This document shows, one piece after another, positions 7,538-16,521 of a stretch of DNA of 64,000 nt (position 1 is its first letter; each line of letters starts with the position of its first letter). The position numbers were made by a program, and so were the translations under genes. The DNA is from an uncultured Prevotella sp. (GTDB taxonomy: Bacteria; Bacteroidota; Bacteroidia; Bacteroidales; Bacteroidaceae): positions 13,274 through 77,273 of the forward strand of contig CAKQMS010000010.1 in the NCBI GenBank assembly GCA_934254985.1, written 5' to 3'. The notes under the pieces were generated by a model, which saw nothing but the letters and a program-made list of their open reading frames with translations, searched no databases and was not told where the DNA came from.

Positions 7538-8569
7538 TTATTCAATTGTTATTTCGCCTGCTATTGAGCGGCACATCATATTGCGAATGATGTTGGAATC
7601 GTTGTGCTTTCCTTGTAGGAACATCAGTTTGGTAACAGCAGCCTCGACTGTAGAATCGATACCGCTAATGACGCCTGCCTTTTTGAGATGATAGCCCGTA
7701 TCGTAGCGCGACATTTCTACGCTACCAGCAATACATTGGCTAATGTTTACTATTACCACACCACGATGGGCTGCCTGATAAAGAAGCTTGTTGAGCCATG
7801 GCTGCTGAGGAGCATTACCGCTACCATAGCTACGCATAACGATGCTTCGAAGTTCTGGAGCATCAAGCACGTGGCGAATGATGCTTTCCTGAATGCCAGG
7901 GAAAAGACTAAACACCACAACATTAGGATCCATAGCATAATGCGGAATCATAGGCTTGGAGAAATCAGGCTTCAGAATGTGGTGAGGATGGAATGTGAAG
8001 TTGATGCCAGCGTCGCAAAGGTGTGGATAGTTGAACGACTCAAATGCGTTGAAACCATCGGCGTTCTTCTTAATAGAGCGATTTCCACGGAGCAGGCGAC
8101 CACTAAAGTAAACACATACTTCTGGTACCATAGCATGACCATGGCTGTCTTTCAACGATGCTAATTCAACACTCGTAATAAGGTTCTCTTTACCATCAGT
8201 ACGTAGTTGGCCCATAGGAAGCTGCGAACCAGTAAGGATGACAGGCTTGGTGAGGTTTTCGAGCATAAACGATAGGGCACTTGCTGTATACGACATGGTG
8301 TCGGTACCATGAAGGATAACAAAACCATCGTAGTCATTATATCTCTCAGCTATAATTCTTACTATCTGCGCCCAAAGACGTGGACTCATGTCGCTGGAGT
8401 CTATCGGAGGTGTAAACTGATATACTTCTACACCAGTTTGAAGTTGCTGAAACTCTGGCATGCTTTCAACCAAATGATTGAAATCTAACGGCTCCAAAGT
8501 GCCCGTTAGAGGGTTACATCCCATACCTATAGTACCGCCTGTATAAATGATTAATACCTTTTGTGACAT
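7538..8569 (-). CDS. ansA: L-asparaginase, type I
   Basis: Hydrolyses L-asparagine to aspartate and ammonia. The 343 residues contain the two asparaginase signatures: YTGGTIGMG with the catalytic Thr13 near the N-terminus and HGTDTM at 87-92 (Thr89, Asp90), plus the DSSDM substrate loop (57-61) and TDGKENL with Lys127. There is no signal peptide, which fits the cytoplasmic type I enzyme rather than the secreted type II. A good Bacteroidetes promoter lies immediately upstream and a strong bidirectional terminator downstream, so it is transcribed alone, divergently from uxaC. Confidence 0.95.
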   Translation of the reverse strand: MSQKVLIIYTGGTIGMGCNPLTGTLEPLDFNHLVESMPEFQQLQTGVEVYQFTPPIDSSDMSPRLWAQIVRIIAERYNDYDGFVILHGTDTMSYTASALSFMLENLTKPVILTGSQLPMGQLRTDGKENLITSVELASLKDSHGHAMVPEVCVYFSGRLLRGNRSIKKNADGFNAFESFNYPHLCDAGINFTFHPHHILKPDFSKPMIPHYAMDPNVVVFSLFPGIQESIIRHVLDAPELRSIVMRSYGSGNAPQQPWLNKLLYQAAHRGVVIVNISQCIAGSVEMSRYDTGYHLKKAGVISGIDSTVEAAVTKLMFLQGKHNDSNIIRNMMCRSIAGEITIE

Positions 8570-8589
8570 CGCTCGTGCTTAATTTTGGG

Positions 8590-8621
8590 CAAATTTAGTT
8601 AAATTCTACCGAATAAACAAA
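8590..8621 (-). promoter_or_regulatory. Promoter of ansA
   Basis: On the minus strand TTTG (8621-8618), a 20-bp spacer and TAAATTTG (8597-8590) fit the TTTG-N19/20-TAnnTTTG consensus. The predicted transcript begins about 14 nt before the ATG. Confidence 0.75.
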
Positions 8622-8730
8622 TAATATCATATATTTATGTGACAAAATGTTAGCCAAGTTACAATCTGTAAGTTATGCACCTTAGTAACTTATTTTAATA
8701 CAAAGTTGCTGAAAATTAACGGCTAATTAT

Positions 8731-8761
8731 TTTGTTGCTATTACAATTTCTATTAACTTTG
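8731..8761 (+). promoter_or_regulatory. Promoter of uxaC
   Basis: TTTG (8731-8734), a 19-bp spacer and TAACTTTG (8754-8761) match the consensus exactly. The 5' leader is about 75 nt and contains a small stem AAGAGA/TCTCTT (8770-8775 with 8782-8787). Confidence 0.8.
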
Positions 8762-8843
8762 CAAGTTGAAAGAGATATTGCTCTCTTAACATTAAAAATG
8801 TAAGTTATAACAATACTATAATCTATTAAAACAGAAAGAAAAC

Positions 8844-10247
8844 ATGAAAAAGTTTATGGATGAAAACTTCCTGTTGGATACACAAACTGCACAGGATTTG
8901 TTTCACAATCATGCGGCTAAGATGCCTATCATCGATTACCATTGCCATCTGATTCCAGAGATGGTTGCTAACGACCACAAGTTTAAGAGCATCACAGAGC
9001 TTTGGCTTGGTGGCGACCACTACAAGTGGCGTGCTATGCGTACTAATGGTGTTGATGAGCGCTTCTGTACAGGTAAGGATACTTCTGACTGGGAGAAGTT
9101 TGAGAAGTGGGCTGAGACCGTACCTTATACTTTCCGCAACCCTCTTTATCATTGGACTCACCTTGAGCTTAAGACTGCTTTCGGTATCGACAAGCTTCTG
9201 TCGCCAAAGACAGCACGTGAGATTTATGACGAGTGTAACGAGAAATTGTTGCAGCCAGAGTTTAGCGCTCGTGGTTTGATGCGTCGTTATAATGTAGAGT
9301 GCGTATGTACTACAGATGATCCTATCGACGATCTTCGCTACCACAAGCAGACTCGCGAGAGTGGTTTCGAAATTAAGATGATTCCAGCATGGCGTCCTGA
9401 CAAGGCTATGAACATCGAGAAGCCTGACTATGCTGAATATATCAATAAGCTTGGCGAAGTAGCAGGTGTTACCATCACTACTTTCAAGGATATGGTTGAT
9501 GCTCTTCAGAAGCGTCACGACTTCTTCACAGAAAATGGTTGCAAGCTTTCTGACCACGGTATCGAGGAGTTCTATGATGAGGAATATACAGATTCTCAGA
9601 TTGAGACAATCTTCGCTAAGGCTATGAGCGGACAGCAGCTTTCTGCTCAAGAGGTTCGCCAGTACAAGAATGCATTCCTTACTGTTTGTGCAGAAATGGA
9701 CTATAATGCAGACTGGACTCAGCAATATCACTATGGCGCTATTCGCGACAACAATACTTTGATGTATGACAAGCTTGGCGCTGATACTGGTTTCGACTCT
9801 ATTGGTGAGTTTACAACAGCTAAGGCTATGAGTCATTTCCTCAACAAGCTCAATATGAGAGGTAAGCTCACACGCACTATCCTCTATACTCTTAACCCAT
9901 GTGCTAACGAGGTTATCGCTACTATGCTTGGTAACTTCCAGGATGGTTCTTGCCCAGGTAAGATTCAGTTTGGTTCAGGTTGGTGGTTCAACGATCAGCT
10001 CGATGGTATGACACGCCAGATGAACGCTCTTTCTGTACTCGGATTGTTGAGCCGCTTCGTAGGTATGCTTACCGACAGCCGTTCATTCTTGAGCTATCCT
10101 CGTCATGAGTACTTCAGAAGATTGCTTTGCAACCTCTTGGGTAACGACGTTGAAAAGGGATTGCTTCCTAACGATATGGAGAGCCTTTCTCGTATGGTTG
10201 AGGATATCTCTTACAACAACGCAAAGAACTACTTCAAGTTCTACTAA
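8844..10247 (+). CDS. uxaC: Uronate (glucuronate/galacturonate) isomerase
   Basis: Converts D-glucuronate to D-fructuronate and D-galacturonate to D-tagaturonate, the entry step for pectin and glucuronan sugars. The 467 residues are full family length; the amidohydrolase-like metal motif IDYHCH (His33, His35) is at the N-terminus, followed by DTSDWEKFEKWAETVP and CVCTTDDPIDDL blocks typical of UxaC. No other hexuronate gene (uxuA, uxaB, kdgK) is adjacent, so the enzyme is transcribed alone from its own strong promoter and ends at a clear terminator. Codon use is markedly GC3/C-ending rich compared with neighbours, consistent with high expression. Confidence 0.96.
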   Translation: MKKFMDENFLLDTQTAQDLFHNHAAKMPIIDYHCHLIPEMVANDHKFKSITELWLGGDHYKWRAMRTNGVDERFCTGKDTSDWEKFEKWAETVPYTFRNPLYHWTHLELKTAFGIDKLLSPKTAREIYDECNEKLLQPEFSARGLMRRYNVECVCTTDDPIDDLRYHKQTRESGFEIKMIPAWRPDKAMNIEKPDYAEYINKLGEVAGVTITTFKDMVDALQKRHDFFTENGCKLSDHGIEEFYDEEYTDSQIETIFAKAMSGQQLSAQEVRQYKNAFLTVCAEMDYNADWTQQYHYGAIRDNNTLMYDKLGADTGFDSIGEFTTAKAMSHFLNKLNMRGKLTRTILYTLNPCANEVIATMLGNFQDGSCPGKIQFGSGWWFNDQLDGMTRQMNALSVLGLLSRFVGMLTDSRSFLSYPRHEYFRRLLCNLLGNDVEKGLLPNDMESLSRMVEDISYNNAKNYFKFY

Positions 10248-10279
10248 AAAAAGAAGTATATTTATTGATAGTTAATAAT

Positions 10280-10311
10280 AAAGGCAAGCGATTTGTTTCG
10301 CTTGCCTTTTT
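10280..10311 (+). terminator. Rho-independent terminator of uxaC
   Basis: Stem AAAGGCAAGCGA (10280-10291) pairs with 10298-10309 around a 6-nt loop and runs into a T tract. It sits in the 71-bp gap before the converging helicase gene. Confidence 0.9.
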
Positions 10312-10318
10312 CGTTTAA

Positions 10319-12055
10319 CTATTTCTTTAGCTTCTTTAGTCTGCGCTTAGCCACAGTATGGTCGGGGCATAGCTCAAGTGCTTTTTCATAGTTTCGGATA
10401 GCTGCATCCTTCATGCCTTCGCTTTCGCATTCTTTGCCCATTACCACATATTCTGTAGCAAACTTCATAAGGGCTTTGCGTTGAGTATCGGCTTCTTGCT
10501 GCAGTTGAGCAACCTTGTTTTGCAAGGTATTGACGATAGATAGTTTCTTGCGCAAATAGCGTTTGGCGATAGGTTTCTCGATATCGTAACGACTATGAAT
10601 GGCAAGGAAGAAATTGTCGAGTGCCGACTGCATGTCGCCTTTGTCGAAAGCTTCTATAGCATCATGATATTGTTGATCGGCCTTGGATTGCGATAGGGCA
10701 GACTGAATGACGGCATTATCGTTATAGTTGCGAGCAAAGTCGACAACGGCACGATTTACGAAGATATCGCCTCGACGTATAGGTAGGTTAAGGCTTATTC
10801 CTTCTAAGGATTTGCATCGAGATAGAGCCACGTAGGTTTGACCAGCAGCAAAGACACCACCCGTGAAATCAATCTTTACGTTGCTAAAGGTAAGACCCTG
10901 ACTCTTGTGAACGGTTATTGCCCATGCTAAGCGTATAGGGAATTGGGTATATGTACCAATTTCCTCTTCTACGATTTTCTTTTCTGTTTCGTCAAAAGTA
11001 TAGCGCATGTTGCTCCATACTTCGCGCTCAACATCAAATTCCAAGCCATTTTCAAGCAAGATGGTGATATAGTTGTAGCCTTCTTCATCAACTCCTGTAA
11101 TGGTGCCAAGGGTTCCATTTACCCATCTTTTCTCCTTATCGTTTTTCACAAACAACACCTGTGCACCAATCTTCAAGATTAACTCCATAGGGGTAGGGAG
11201 GCTGTTAACAGGGAACTCGCCTTGCACATTACCTTGAAACATCATCTGCTCGCCTTCAAGCTCGTCGAGCTTTCGTTGGTTAATGAAGTCGACTGTATCG
11301 CGAAGAGTGGAAAGGGTAATAGAGAGTTGGCCATCGTTGTTGTCAACCTCGGCTCCAACACGGGTGTTGAGCATGGAAAGCTGGCGGTCGGAAACTTGCG
11401 ATATGCGGATATTGTCGAGAATGCCAATAAACTCAGGGTCGTTTTGGCGGTATACCTTGCGTAGCTCTATACACACCTGGCGCATTTGACGGAACACGTT
11501 GGCATCAAAGAAATAACCTGACTTATAGAAGGGACGCAACAGCTGGCGGTCTTCCTCCTTGATAACAGGTTCAAGCTGATAGATATCGCCAACAAACAAC
11601 ATCTGCTTGCCGCCAAAAGGTTCACGCATATTGCGACAATATATACGTAACACTTTATCTATGAAATCGATGATGTCGGCACGTACCATACTTATCTCAT
11701 CGATGATGATAAGTTCCACCTCCTGAATGAGCTTTACCTTCTCACGATTGTATTTTAGCGTGTCGCGTATGTTGCGCGGACTATAGCTGACATCAGTTGG
11801 AAGCAAAGGATGAAAAGGAAGTTTGAAGAAGCTATGAAGAGTGGAACCTCCTGCATTAATAGCAGCTATACCAGTAGGAGCAAGAATGATATTTTTCTTC
11901 TTGGTATGGCTGGCTATATAACGTAAGAAAGTAGACTTACCCGTCCCTGCTTTACCGGTAAGGAAAAGCGAGCGACGGGTAAATCTTATAATCTGAAGAG
12001 CTTGCTGTAGCTCAGGATTGTCTTTATCTATATTCTCAAAATCTGTTTCGGCCAT
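10319..12055 (-). CDS. Pif1-like SF1B DNA helicase with C-terminal TPR-like tail
   Basis: ATP-dependent 5'-3' DNA helicase of the Pif1/RecD type. Within 578 residues: Walker A GKAGTGKS (34-41), LAPTGIAAINAGG (motif Ia), IIIDEISMV (Asp119, Glu120), FVGDIYQLEP (motif III, about 155-163), AWAITVHKSQGLTF (motif V region) and QTYVALSRC (motif VI). After about residue 455 the sequence changes to helical, charged repeats (YHDAIEAFDKGD, then NYEKALELCPDH), resembling two TPR units separated by a coiled-coil stretch; this tail is not part of the usual Pif1 core and may bind a partner. Pif1 helicases resolve G-quadruplexes and stalled forks; the role here is inferred. Only 20 bp separate it from the upstream PBP1A gene, so they are probably co-transcribed. 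Confidence 0.88.
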   Translation of the reverse strand: MAETDFENIDKDNPELQQALQIIRFTRRSLFLTGKAGTGKSTFLRYIASHTKKKNIILAPTGIAAINAGGSTLHSFFKLPFHPLLPTDVSYSPRNIRDTLKYNREKVKLIQEVELIIIDEISMVRADIIDFIDKVLRIYCRNMREPFGGKQMLFVGDIYQLEPVIKEEDRQLLRPFYKSGYFFDANVFRQMRQVCIELRKVYRQNDPEFIGILDNIRISQVSDRQLSMLNTRVGAEVDNNDGQLSITLSTLRDTVDFINQRKLDELEGEQMMFQGNVQGEFPVNSLPTPMELILKIGAQVLFVKNDKEKRWVNGTLGTITGVDEEGYNYITILLENGLEFDVEREVWSNMRYTFDETEKKIVEEEIGTYTQFPIRLAWAITVHKSQGLTFSNVKIDFTGGVFAAGQTYVALSRCKSLEGISLNLPIRRGDIFVNRAVVDFARNYNDNAVIQSALSQSKADQQYHDAIEAFDKGDMQSALDNFFLAIHSRYDIEKPIAKRYLRKKLSIVNTLQNKVAQLQQEADTQRKALMKFATEYVVMGKECESEGMKDAAIRNYEKALELCPDHTVAKRRLKKLKK

Positions 12056-12075
12056 GTAAGGTGAATGTTCACTTA

Positions 12076-14586
12076 TTATAGGTCATCGAAGTTTACTGCC
12101 TGTTCTTTTGGTTGTGTGCGTGGTTTCTCCTGACTTGGAGTCGATGTGCCATTAGCCGAAGAGTGGTTTTCACCCTCAGATTTAACGACACGATGTACAG
12201 GGTTACCATTCTCGTCGAGAACAATCTCTTCTTCTATTACGAGAGTGCTATCGTTGTCGAGAGTATCGTTCTTAGCACTTGGATAATAGCTTGCACATGT
12301 ATACATGTCGGAAGTTATATCACTATCCTTAGGCTTATCGAATTTGCCACGATAATGAGCAAAAGCAGGATCGGCAAGAACAGACTGAAGGAAGTAGCCA
12401 CAAATAGGGAGCGCAGTACGCGAACCTTGACCAAGAGCACCTGTACGGAAATGGATGCTACGATATTCGCCTCCTACCCATGCACCAACTACAAGCTTAG
12501 GACTAACGCCTACGAACCAAGCGTCGGAATGGTTGTTGGAAGTACCAGTCTTACCACCAAATTCGGTATCCTTGAATTGTCCCACATAGCCCCAAAGACT
12601 TTGCGAAGTTCCTCCAGGTTCCATCATACCTCCCTTGAGAAGTTGCTGCATGAAGAATGCACTCTTGTATGGAATAACTTGTTCGGCATCCTCAGGAGCA
12701 CGATAAACCTCCTTGCCGTCGCGGTCGACAATACGTGTCACCAATATTGGAGCATGATGACGACCATTATCAGCTACGGTACAATAAGAGTCGGCAAGTT
12801 CGAGGAGGTTCATATCACTTGAACCAAGAGCCAACGATGGAGTATCATCAAGTTTGCTGTCAACACCCATCTTGTGGGCTGTTTCTATGATGCGCTTGAT
12901 GCCCATCTCCTGACCAAGACGAACGGCTACCGAGTTGATACTCTTAGCAAATGCACTCTTAAGAGCCATAGAGTCGCCAGAGAAAGAGCCGTTGGCGTTG
13001 CCTGGAGTCCAGGTAGTCATCTCGTGCTTCTTGCTGTCGTATACCTGCATAGAGATATATTCGTCGCGACGCTTGTCGCAAGGAGTTAATCCTTGGTTCA
13101 TTGCTTCGGTATAAACAAAGAGCTTGAAGGTAGATCCAGGCTGGCGCATAGCTTTAACCTTGTCGTATTTCCAAGAATTGAAATCAATATCTCCAACCCA
13201 TGCTTTCACAGCACCTGTTTGTGGTTCCATGGCAACCATAGCGCAATGCATGAATTTCACCATGTAGCGAATAGAGTCTAACGACGACATCTCCATCTCA
13301 ATAGATCCCTTCTCATAGTCGAAGAGTTTAACCTTGTGAGGTTTGTTGAGATAATAGTTTATAGAGTCTTGGTTGTCTTCGAATTTTGCTTCCAACTGTT
13401 TATAGAAAGGCTGACGCTTAGCGATATCCTCGATGAAGTTTGGTATTACTTTACCATGTTCGTCAATCCAAGGATCGTTGTTGCCCCAATGGTTTTTGAA
13501 GTTGCGTTGTATCTGCTTCATCTGCTTGATAGCAGCTTCTTCTGCATACTTCTGCATACGTGAATCGAGAGTGGTATAGATTTTAAGACCGCTACTATAG
13601 AGGTCGTAACCATTCTCCTCACACCATGCCTTCAAGTCGTCAGCAACAGCCTGACGGAAGTATAGCGCCTTACCATCATAGTTGTTCTCTACCTTAAAGT
13701 CAAGCTTTATTGGTAGCTGCGATAGTTCCGAATAACGAGCCTTATCGAGGTCGTGATGATTAACCATATTCATCATCACAACATTTCGACGACGCAAGCT
13801 ATTCTCAGGATGTGAGATAGGATTATAGTATGTTGTAGCCTTAAGCATACCCACAAGGATAGCACATTGGTCGGTAGTGAGCTCCTTTGGTGTGGTATTG
13901 AAATATGTCTTAGCAGCAGTCTTTATGCCAAAAGCGTTGGAACCAAAGTCAACGGTATTGGCATACATGGTGATGATTTCCTTCTTGCTATAGACGGTTT
14001 CAAGCTTTGTCGCAATAATCCACTCCTTGCTCTTCACGATAAGAATCTTAAGACCAGGAATCTTGCCAAGCAAACCTGTAGAATATTGCGAACGAACGCG
14101 GAACATATTCTTAGCAAGCTGCTGGGTGATGGTAGATGCACCACGACCATCATGACGAAGCAAGGCATCCTTAACGGCACCAAAAAGACCTATAGGGTCA
14201 ATACCCATATGCTTATAGAAGCGCTCGTCTTCTGTATCTATAAGAGCACGCCAAAAGTCAGGAGCCACTTCTTCGTACTTTACTGGAGTACGGTTTTCGT
14301 TGAAGTATTTTCCTATCAATTCGCCATCTGCACTATAAATCTCAGAAGCCTGACTTGTCTGAGGATCATTAATACCTGAGAAATAGCCTGGACTCTTACC
14401 GAAAAGCCAAAGGAAATTGATATCTACTGCTCCAAGATAGAGGAACAGCATTACTATAAACGAAACAAAACCAACAAGGGTTTTTGTATACCAGGCACGT
14501 CCTCTGTAGAGCGACTTGTACCACGACCAGAAAGTGCGCATCTTTGTTGCACACCAACTGCAAAAGCGTTTAATCTTCTTATACAT
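12076..14586 (-). CDS. Bifunctional penicillin-binding protein 1A
   Basis: Class A PBP that polymerises and cross-links peptidoglycan in the periplasm. An N-terminal membrane anchor lies at about 36-58. The glycosyltransferase (GT51) domain shows the catalytic Glu119 in DTEDERFYKHMG and GRGASTITQQLAKN (147-160). The transpeptidase domain has all three active-site motifs: Ser485-TFK488 (in QPGSTFK), Ser549-IN551 and Lys679-TG. The C-terminal tail after about 770 is low-complexity, rich in Glu, Asp, Asn and Ser. The 836-residue length suits the family. It sits between miaA and the Pif1-like gene on the same strand. Confidence 0.95.
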   Translation of the reverse strand: MYKKIKRFCSWCATKMRTFWSWYKSLYRGRAWYTKTLVGFVSFIVMLFLYLGAVDINFLWLFGKSPGYFSGINDPQTSQASEIYSADGELIGKYFNENRTPVKYEEVAPDFWRALIDTEDERFYKHMGIDPIGLFGAVKDALLRHDGRGASTITQQLAKNMFRVRSQYSTGLLGKIPGLKILIVKSKEWIIATKLETVYSKKEIITMYANTVDFGSNAFGIKTAAKTYFNTTPKELTTDQCAILVGMLKATTYYNPISHPENSLRRRNVVMMNMVNHHDLDKARYSELSQLPIKLDFKVENNYDGKALYFRQAVADDLKAWCEENGYDLYSSGLKIYTTLDSRMQKYAEEAAIKQMKQIQRNFKNHWGNNDPWIDEHGKVIPNFIEDIAKRQPFYKQLEAKFEDNQDSINYYLNKPHKVKLFDYEKGSIEMEMSSLDSIRYMVKFMHCAMVAMEPQTGAVKAWVGDIDFNSWKYDKVKAMRQPGSTFKLFVYTEAMNQGLTPCDKRRDEYISMQVYDSKKHEMTTWTPGNANGSFSGDSMALKSAFAKSINSVAVRLGQEMGIKRIIETAHKMGVDSKLDDTPSLALGSSDMNLLELADSYCTVADNGRHHAPILVTRIVDRDGKEVYRAPEDAEQVIPYKSAFFMQQLLKGGMMEPGGTSQSLWGYVGQFKDTEFGGKTGTSNNHSDAWFVGVSPKLVVGAWVGGEYRSIHFRTGALGQGSRTALPICGYFLQSVLADPAFAHYRGKFDKPKDSDITSDMYTCASYYPSAKNDTLDNDSTLVIEEEIVLDENGNPVHRVVKSEGENHSSANGTSTPSQEKPRTQPKEQAVNFDDL

Positions 14587-14639
14587 ACTTATGCCTAATT
14601 AGCAAATTATACATACAAAAGTAATAATAATAACGACAA

Positions 14640-15551
14640 CTATAGCGAATTGTCGATATATTTTATGATTTCTTCAATATTATCGGGCGAAAACCAACGG
14701 ATATTCTCATCTTTCTTAAACCAAGTGAGCTGTTTGCGCATATATCGACGTGAATTTGATTGTATCTGTCGGATAGCCTCGTCGCGATCTATCGCACCAT
14801 CAAAATAAGCAAACATCTCTTTATAACCTACGGTATTCAAAGAATTGCAAGAGCGTTTATGATATACACGTCGGGCTTCGTCTTCTAAGCCTTGTTCCAT
14901 CATCATAAGAACCCTGCGATTTATTCTATCGTACATTTCTTCACGATCGCGGTTGAGTCCAATCTTCAAGATATTAAACGGACGTTGCTTCACGGAGTTT
15001 GTACGAAAGGAAGTATATGTGGTACCTGTCTGATGACATATTTCTAAAGCATGAACAACACGACGCGGATTATTACGGTCTACAATAGCCCAATGCTCTG
15101 GATCAAGCTCTTTGAGTTCTGCAACCAAAGCTTCAAGACCTTCGTTCGCAAGTCTTTGCTTCATCATCTCGCGTATGTCTTCTCGTATGGTAGGAATATC
15201 ATCAATACCTTTACATACAGCATCAATATACATCATCGAACCACCAGACATCAAGGCAACATGATTTTCATGGCTATCGTCTGAAAACATTTGCTGAAGC
15301 AACTTCATCACATCTTCTTCATAAAGTGATGCGCTATAATAGTCGTCGAGGGTGTGGTTTCCAACAAAATAATGGTAAACACGCTTCTGCTGCTCAGGGG
15401 TAGGGGCTGCCGTTCCTACAGGCAGTTCTTTAAAGATTTGACGCGAGTCGGCATTTATTATTGATACGCCAAGATGTTCGGCAATATCAAGACAAAGTTC
15501 AGACTTGCCAACGCCTGTAGGACCAACGATTACTATCAAGGTGTTTCTCAT
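14640..15551 (-). CDS. miaA: tRNA dimethylallyltransferase MiaA
   Basis: Transfers a dimethylallyl group to N6 of adenosine 37 in tRNAs that read codons starting with U. The P-loop GPTGVGKS (10-17) is followed by [18 protein letters not shown], the substrate and tRNA-binding signature, and [13 protein letters not shown]. At 303 residues it is normal length. It lies downstream of the lpx genes across a 194-bp gap that contains a large hairpin, so it may have separate control; it is followed by the PBP1A gene after 53 bp. Confidence 0.95.
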   Translation of the reverse strand: MRNTLIVIVGPTGVGKSELCLDIAEHLGVSIINADSRQIFKELPVGTAAPTPEQQKRVYHYFVGNHTLDDYYSASLYEEDVMKLLQQMFSDDSHENHVALMSGGSMMYIDAVCKGIDDIPTIREDIREMMKQRLANEGLEALVAELKELDPEHWAIVDRNNPRRVVHALEICHQTGTTYTSFRTNSVKQRPFNILKIGLNRDREEMYDRINRRVLMMMEQGLEDEARRVYHKRSCNSLNTVGYKEMFAYFDGAIDRDEAIRQIQSNSRRYMRKQLTWFKKDENIRWFSPDNIEEIIKYIDNSL

Positions 15552-15601
15552 CTATATAAAAAACTTGATGACAAAAAATGGGAACTAATAATTAAAAGAA
15601 A

Positions 15602-15660
15602 AAGGAATATAGAAGACACATTCACAAATGTTAGTTTGGATGATGTCATCTAAATTCCTT
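15602..15660 (-). terminator. Large imperfect hairpin between lpxA and miaA, terminator-like
   Basis: AAGGAAT (15602-15608) pairs with ATTCCTT (15654-15660), with further short pairings inside (AGA/TCT, GAC/GTC). Read on the minus strand it is followed by a T-rich stretch (CCTTTTTCTTTTAATTAT). It could end lpxA transcription or attenuate miaA. Confidence 0.5.
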
Positions 15661-15745
15661 TCACTATTTAGTTGTAATATCTCTCAATATTATTACTATA
15701 AACTCTCGTTTGTTTTCACAATTCGATATCTATCAGAATATACTA

Positions 15746-16516
15746 TTATCTGATGATGCCTCGCTTTGAAGTTGTAACGAAGTCGATGAGATATTGAATT
15801 TCAGGAGTAACCTCCATATTTGCCTTTATCTCTTCCAAGCCTTCTTTGAGGATGCCTTTAGAATAGAGCAAACGATAAGCATCATGGAGCTTAGTAATAA
15901 GCTCGTTGCTGAAGCCACGACGGCGAAGACCTACGAGGTTCAAACCGCAATATTTAGTTGGCTCTTTGCCTGCTATGACGTAAGGAGGGATATCCTGGCT
16001 GAAACGGCAACCACCCTGAATCATCACGTAACCGCCGATATGGCAGAACTGATGAACGAGAACGTTGGCACTAACGATAGCATTATCGTCAACGACAACC
16101 TCGCCAGCAAACTTAGTAGAGTTACCAATTATAAGTCCACTTCCTAGCTCGCAATCGTGAGCCACATGCACACATTCCATCAATAGGTTGTTGCTTCCTA
16201 CCACGGTCTTACCCTTAGAAGCTGTACCGCGAGAAATAGTTACGTTCTCTCTGATACTGTTGTTGTTACCAACTTCGCAGGTTGTTTCTTCACCACGGAA
16301 CTTCAAGTCTTGTGGCTTAGTAGAGATGCTGGCACCAGGGAATATCTCGTTGCCGTCACCAATACGTGCGCCTACATGTATAGTAACACTATTTTGGAAT
16401 ACGTTATTATTGCCGATAACAGTATCACGGTCGATATAGCAGAAAGGACCGATTATGTTGTTGTCTCCGAGTTTTGCCTCAGGATGTACAAATGCTAAAG
16501 GACTAATCTGATTCAT
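15746..16516 (-). CDS. lpxA: UDP-N-acetylglucosamine acyltransferase LpxA
   Basis: First enzyme of lipid A synthesis; transfers an (R)-3-hydroxyacyl chain from ACP to the 3-hydroxyl of UDP-GlcNAc. The 256 residues show the left-handed beta-helix pattern of hexapeptide repeats ([IV]-G-x4) through about residue 190, and the catalytic His120 in VAHDCELG. The start is 5 bp after the lpxC-fabZ stop, so the genes are co-transcribed in the Bacteroidetes order lpxD, lpxC-fabZ, lpxA. Confidence 0.97.
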   Translation of the reverse strand: MNQISPLAFVHPEAKLGDNNIIGPFCYIDRDTVIGNNNVFQNSVTIHVGARIGDGNEIFPGASISTKPQDLKFRGEETTCEVGNNNSIRENVTISRGTASKGKTVVGSNNLLMECVHVAHDCELGSGLIIGNSTKFAGEVVVDDNAIVSANVLVHQFCHIGGYVMIQGGCRFSQDIPPYVIAGKEPTKYCGLNLVGLRRRGFSNELITKLHDAYRLLYSKGILKEGLEEIKANMEVTPEIQYLIDFVTTSKRGIIR

Positions 16517-16521
16517 TATTC

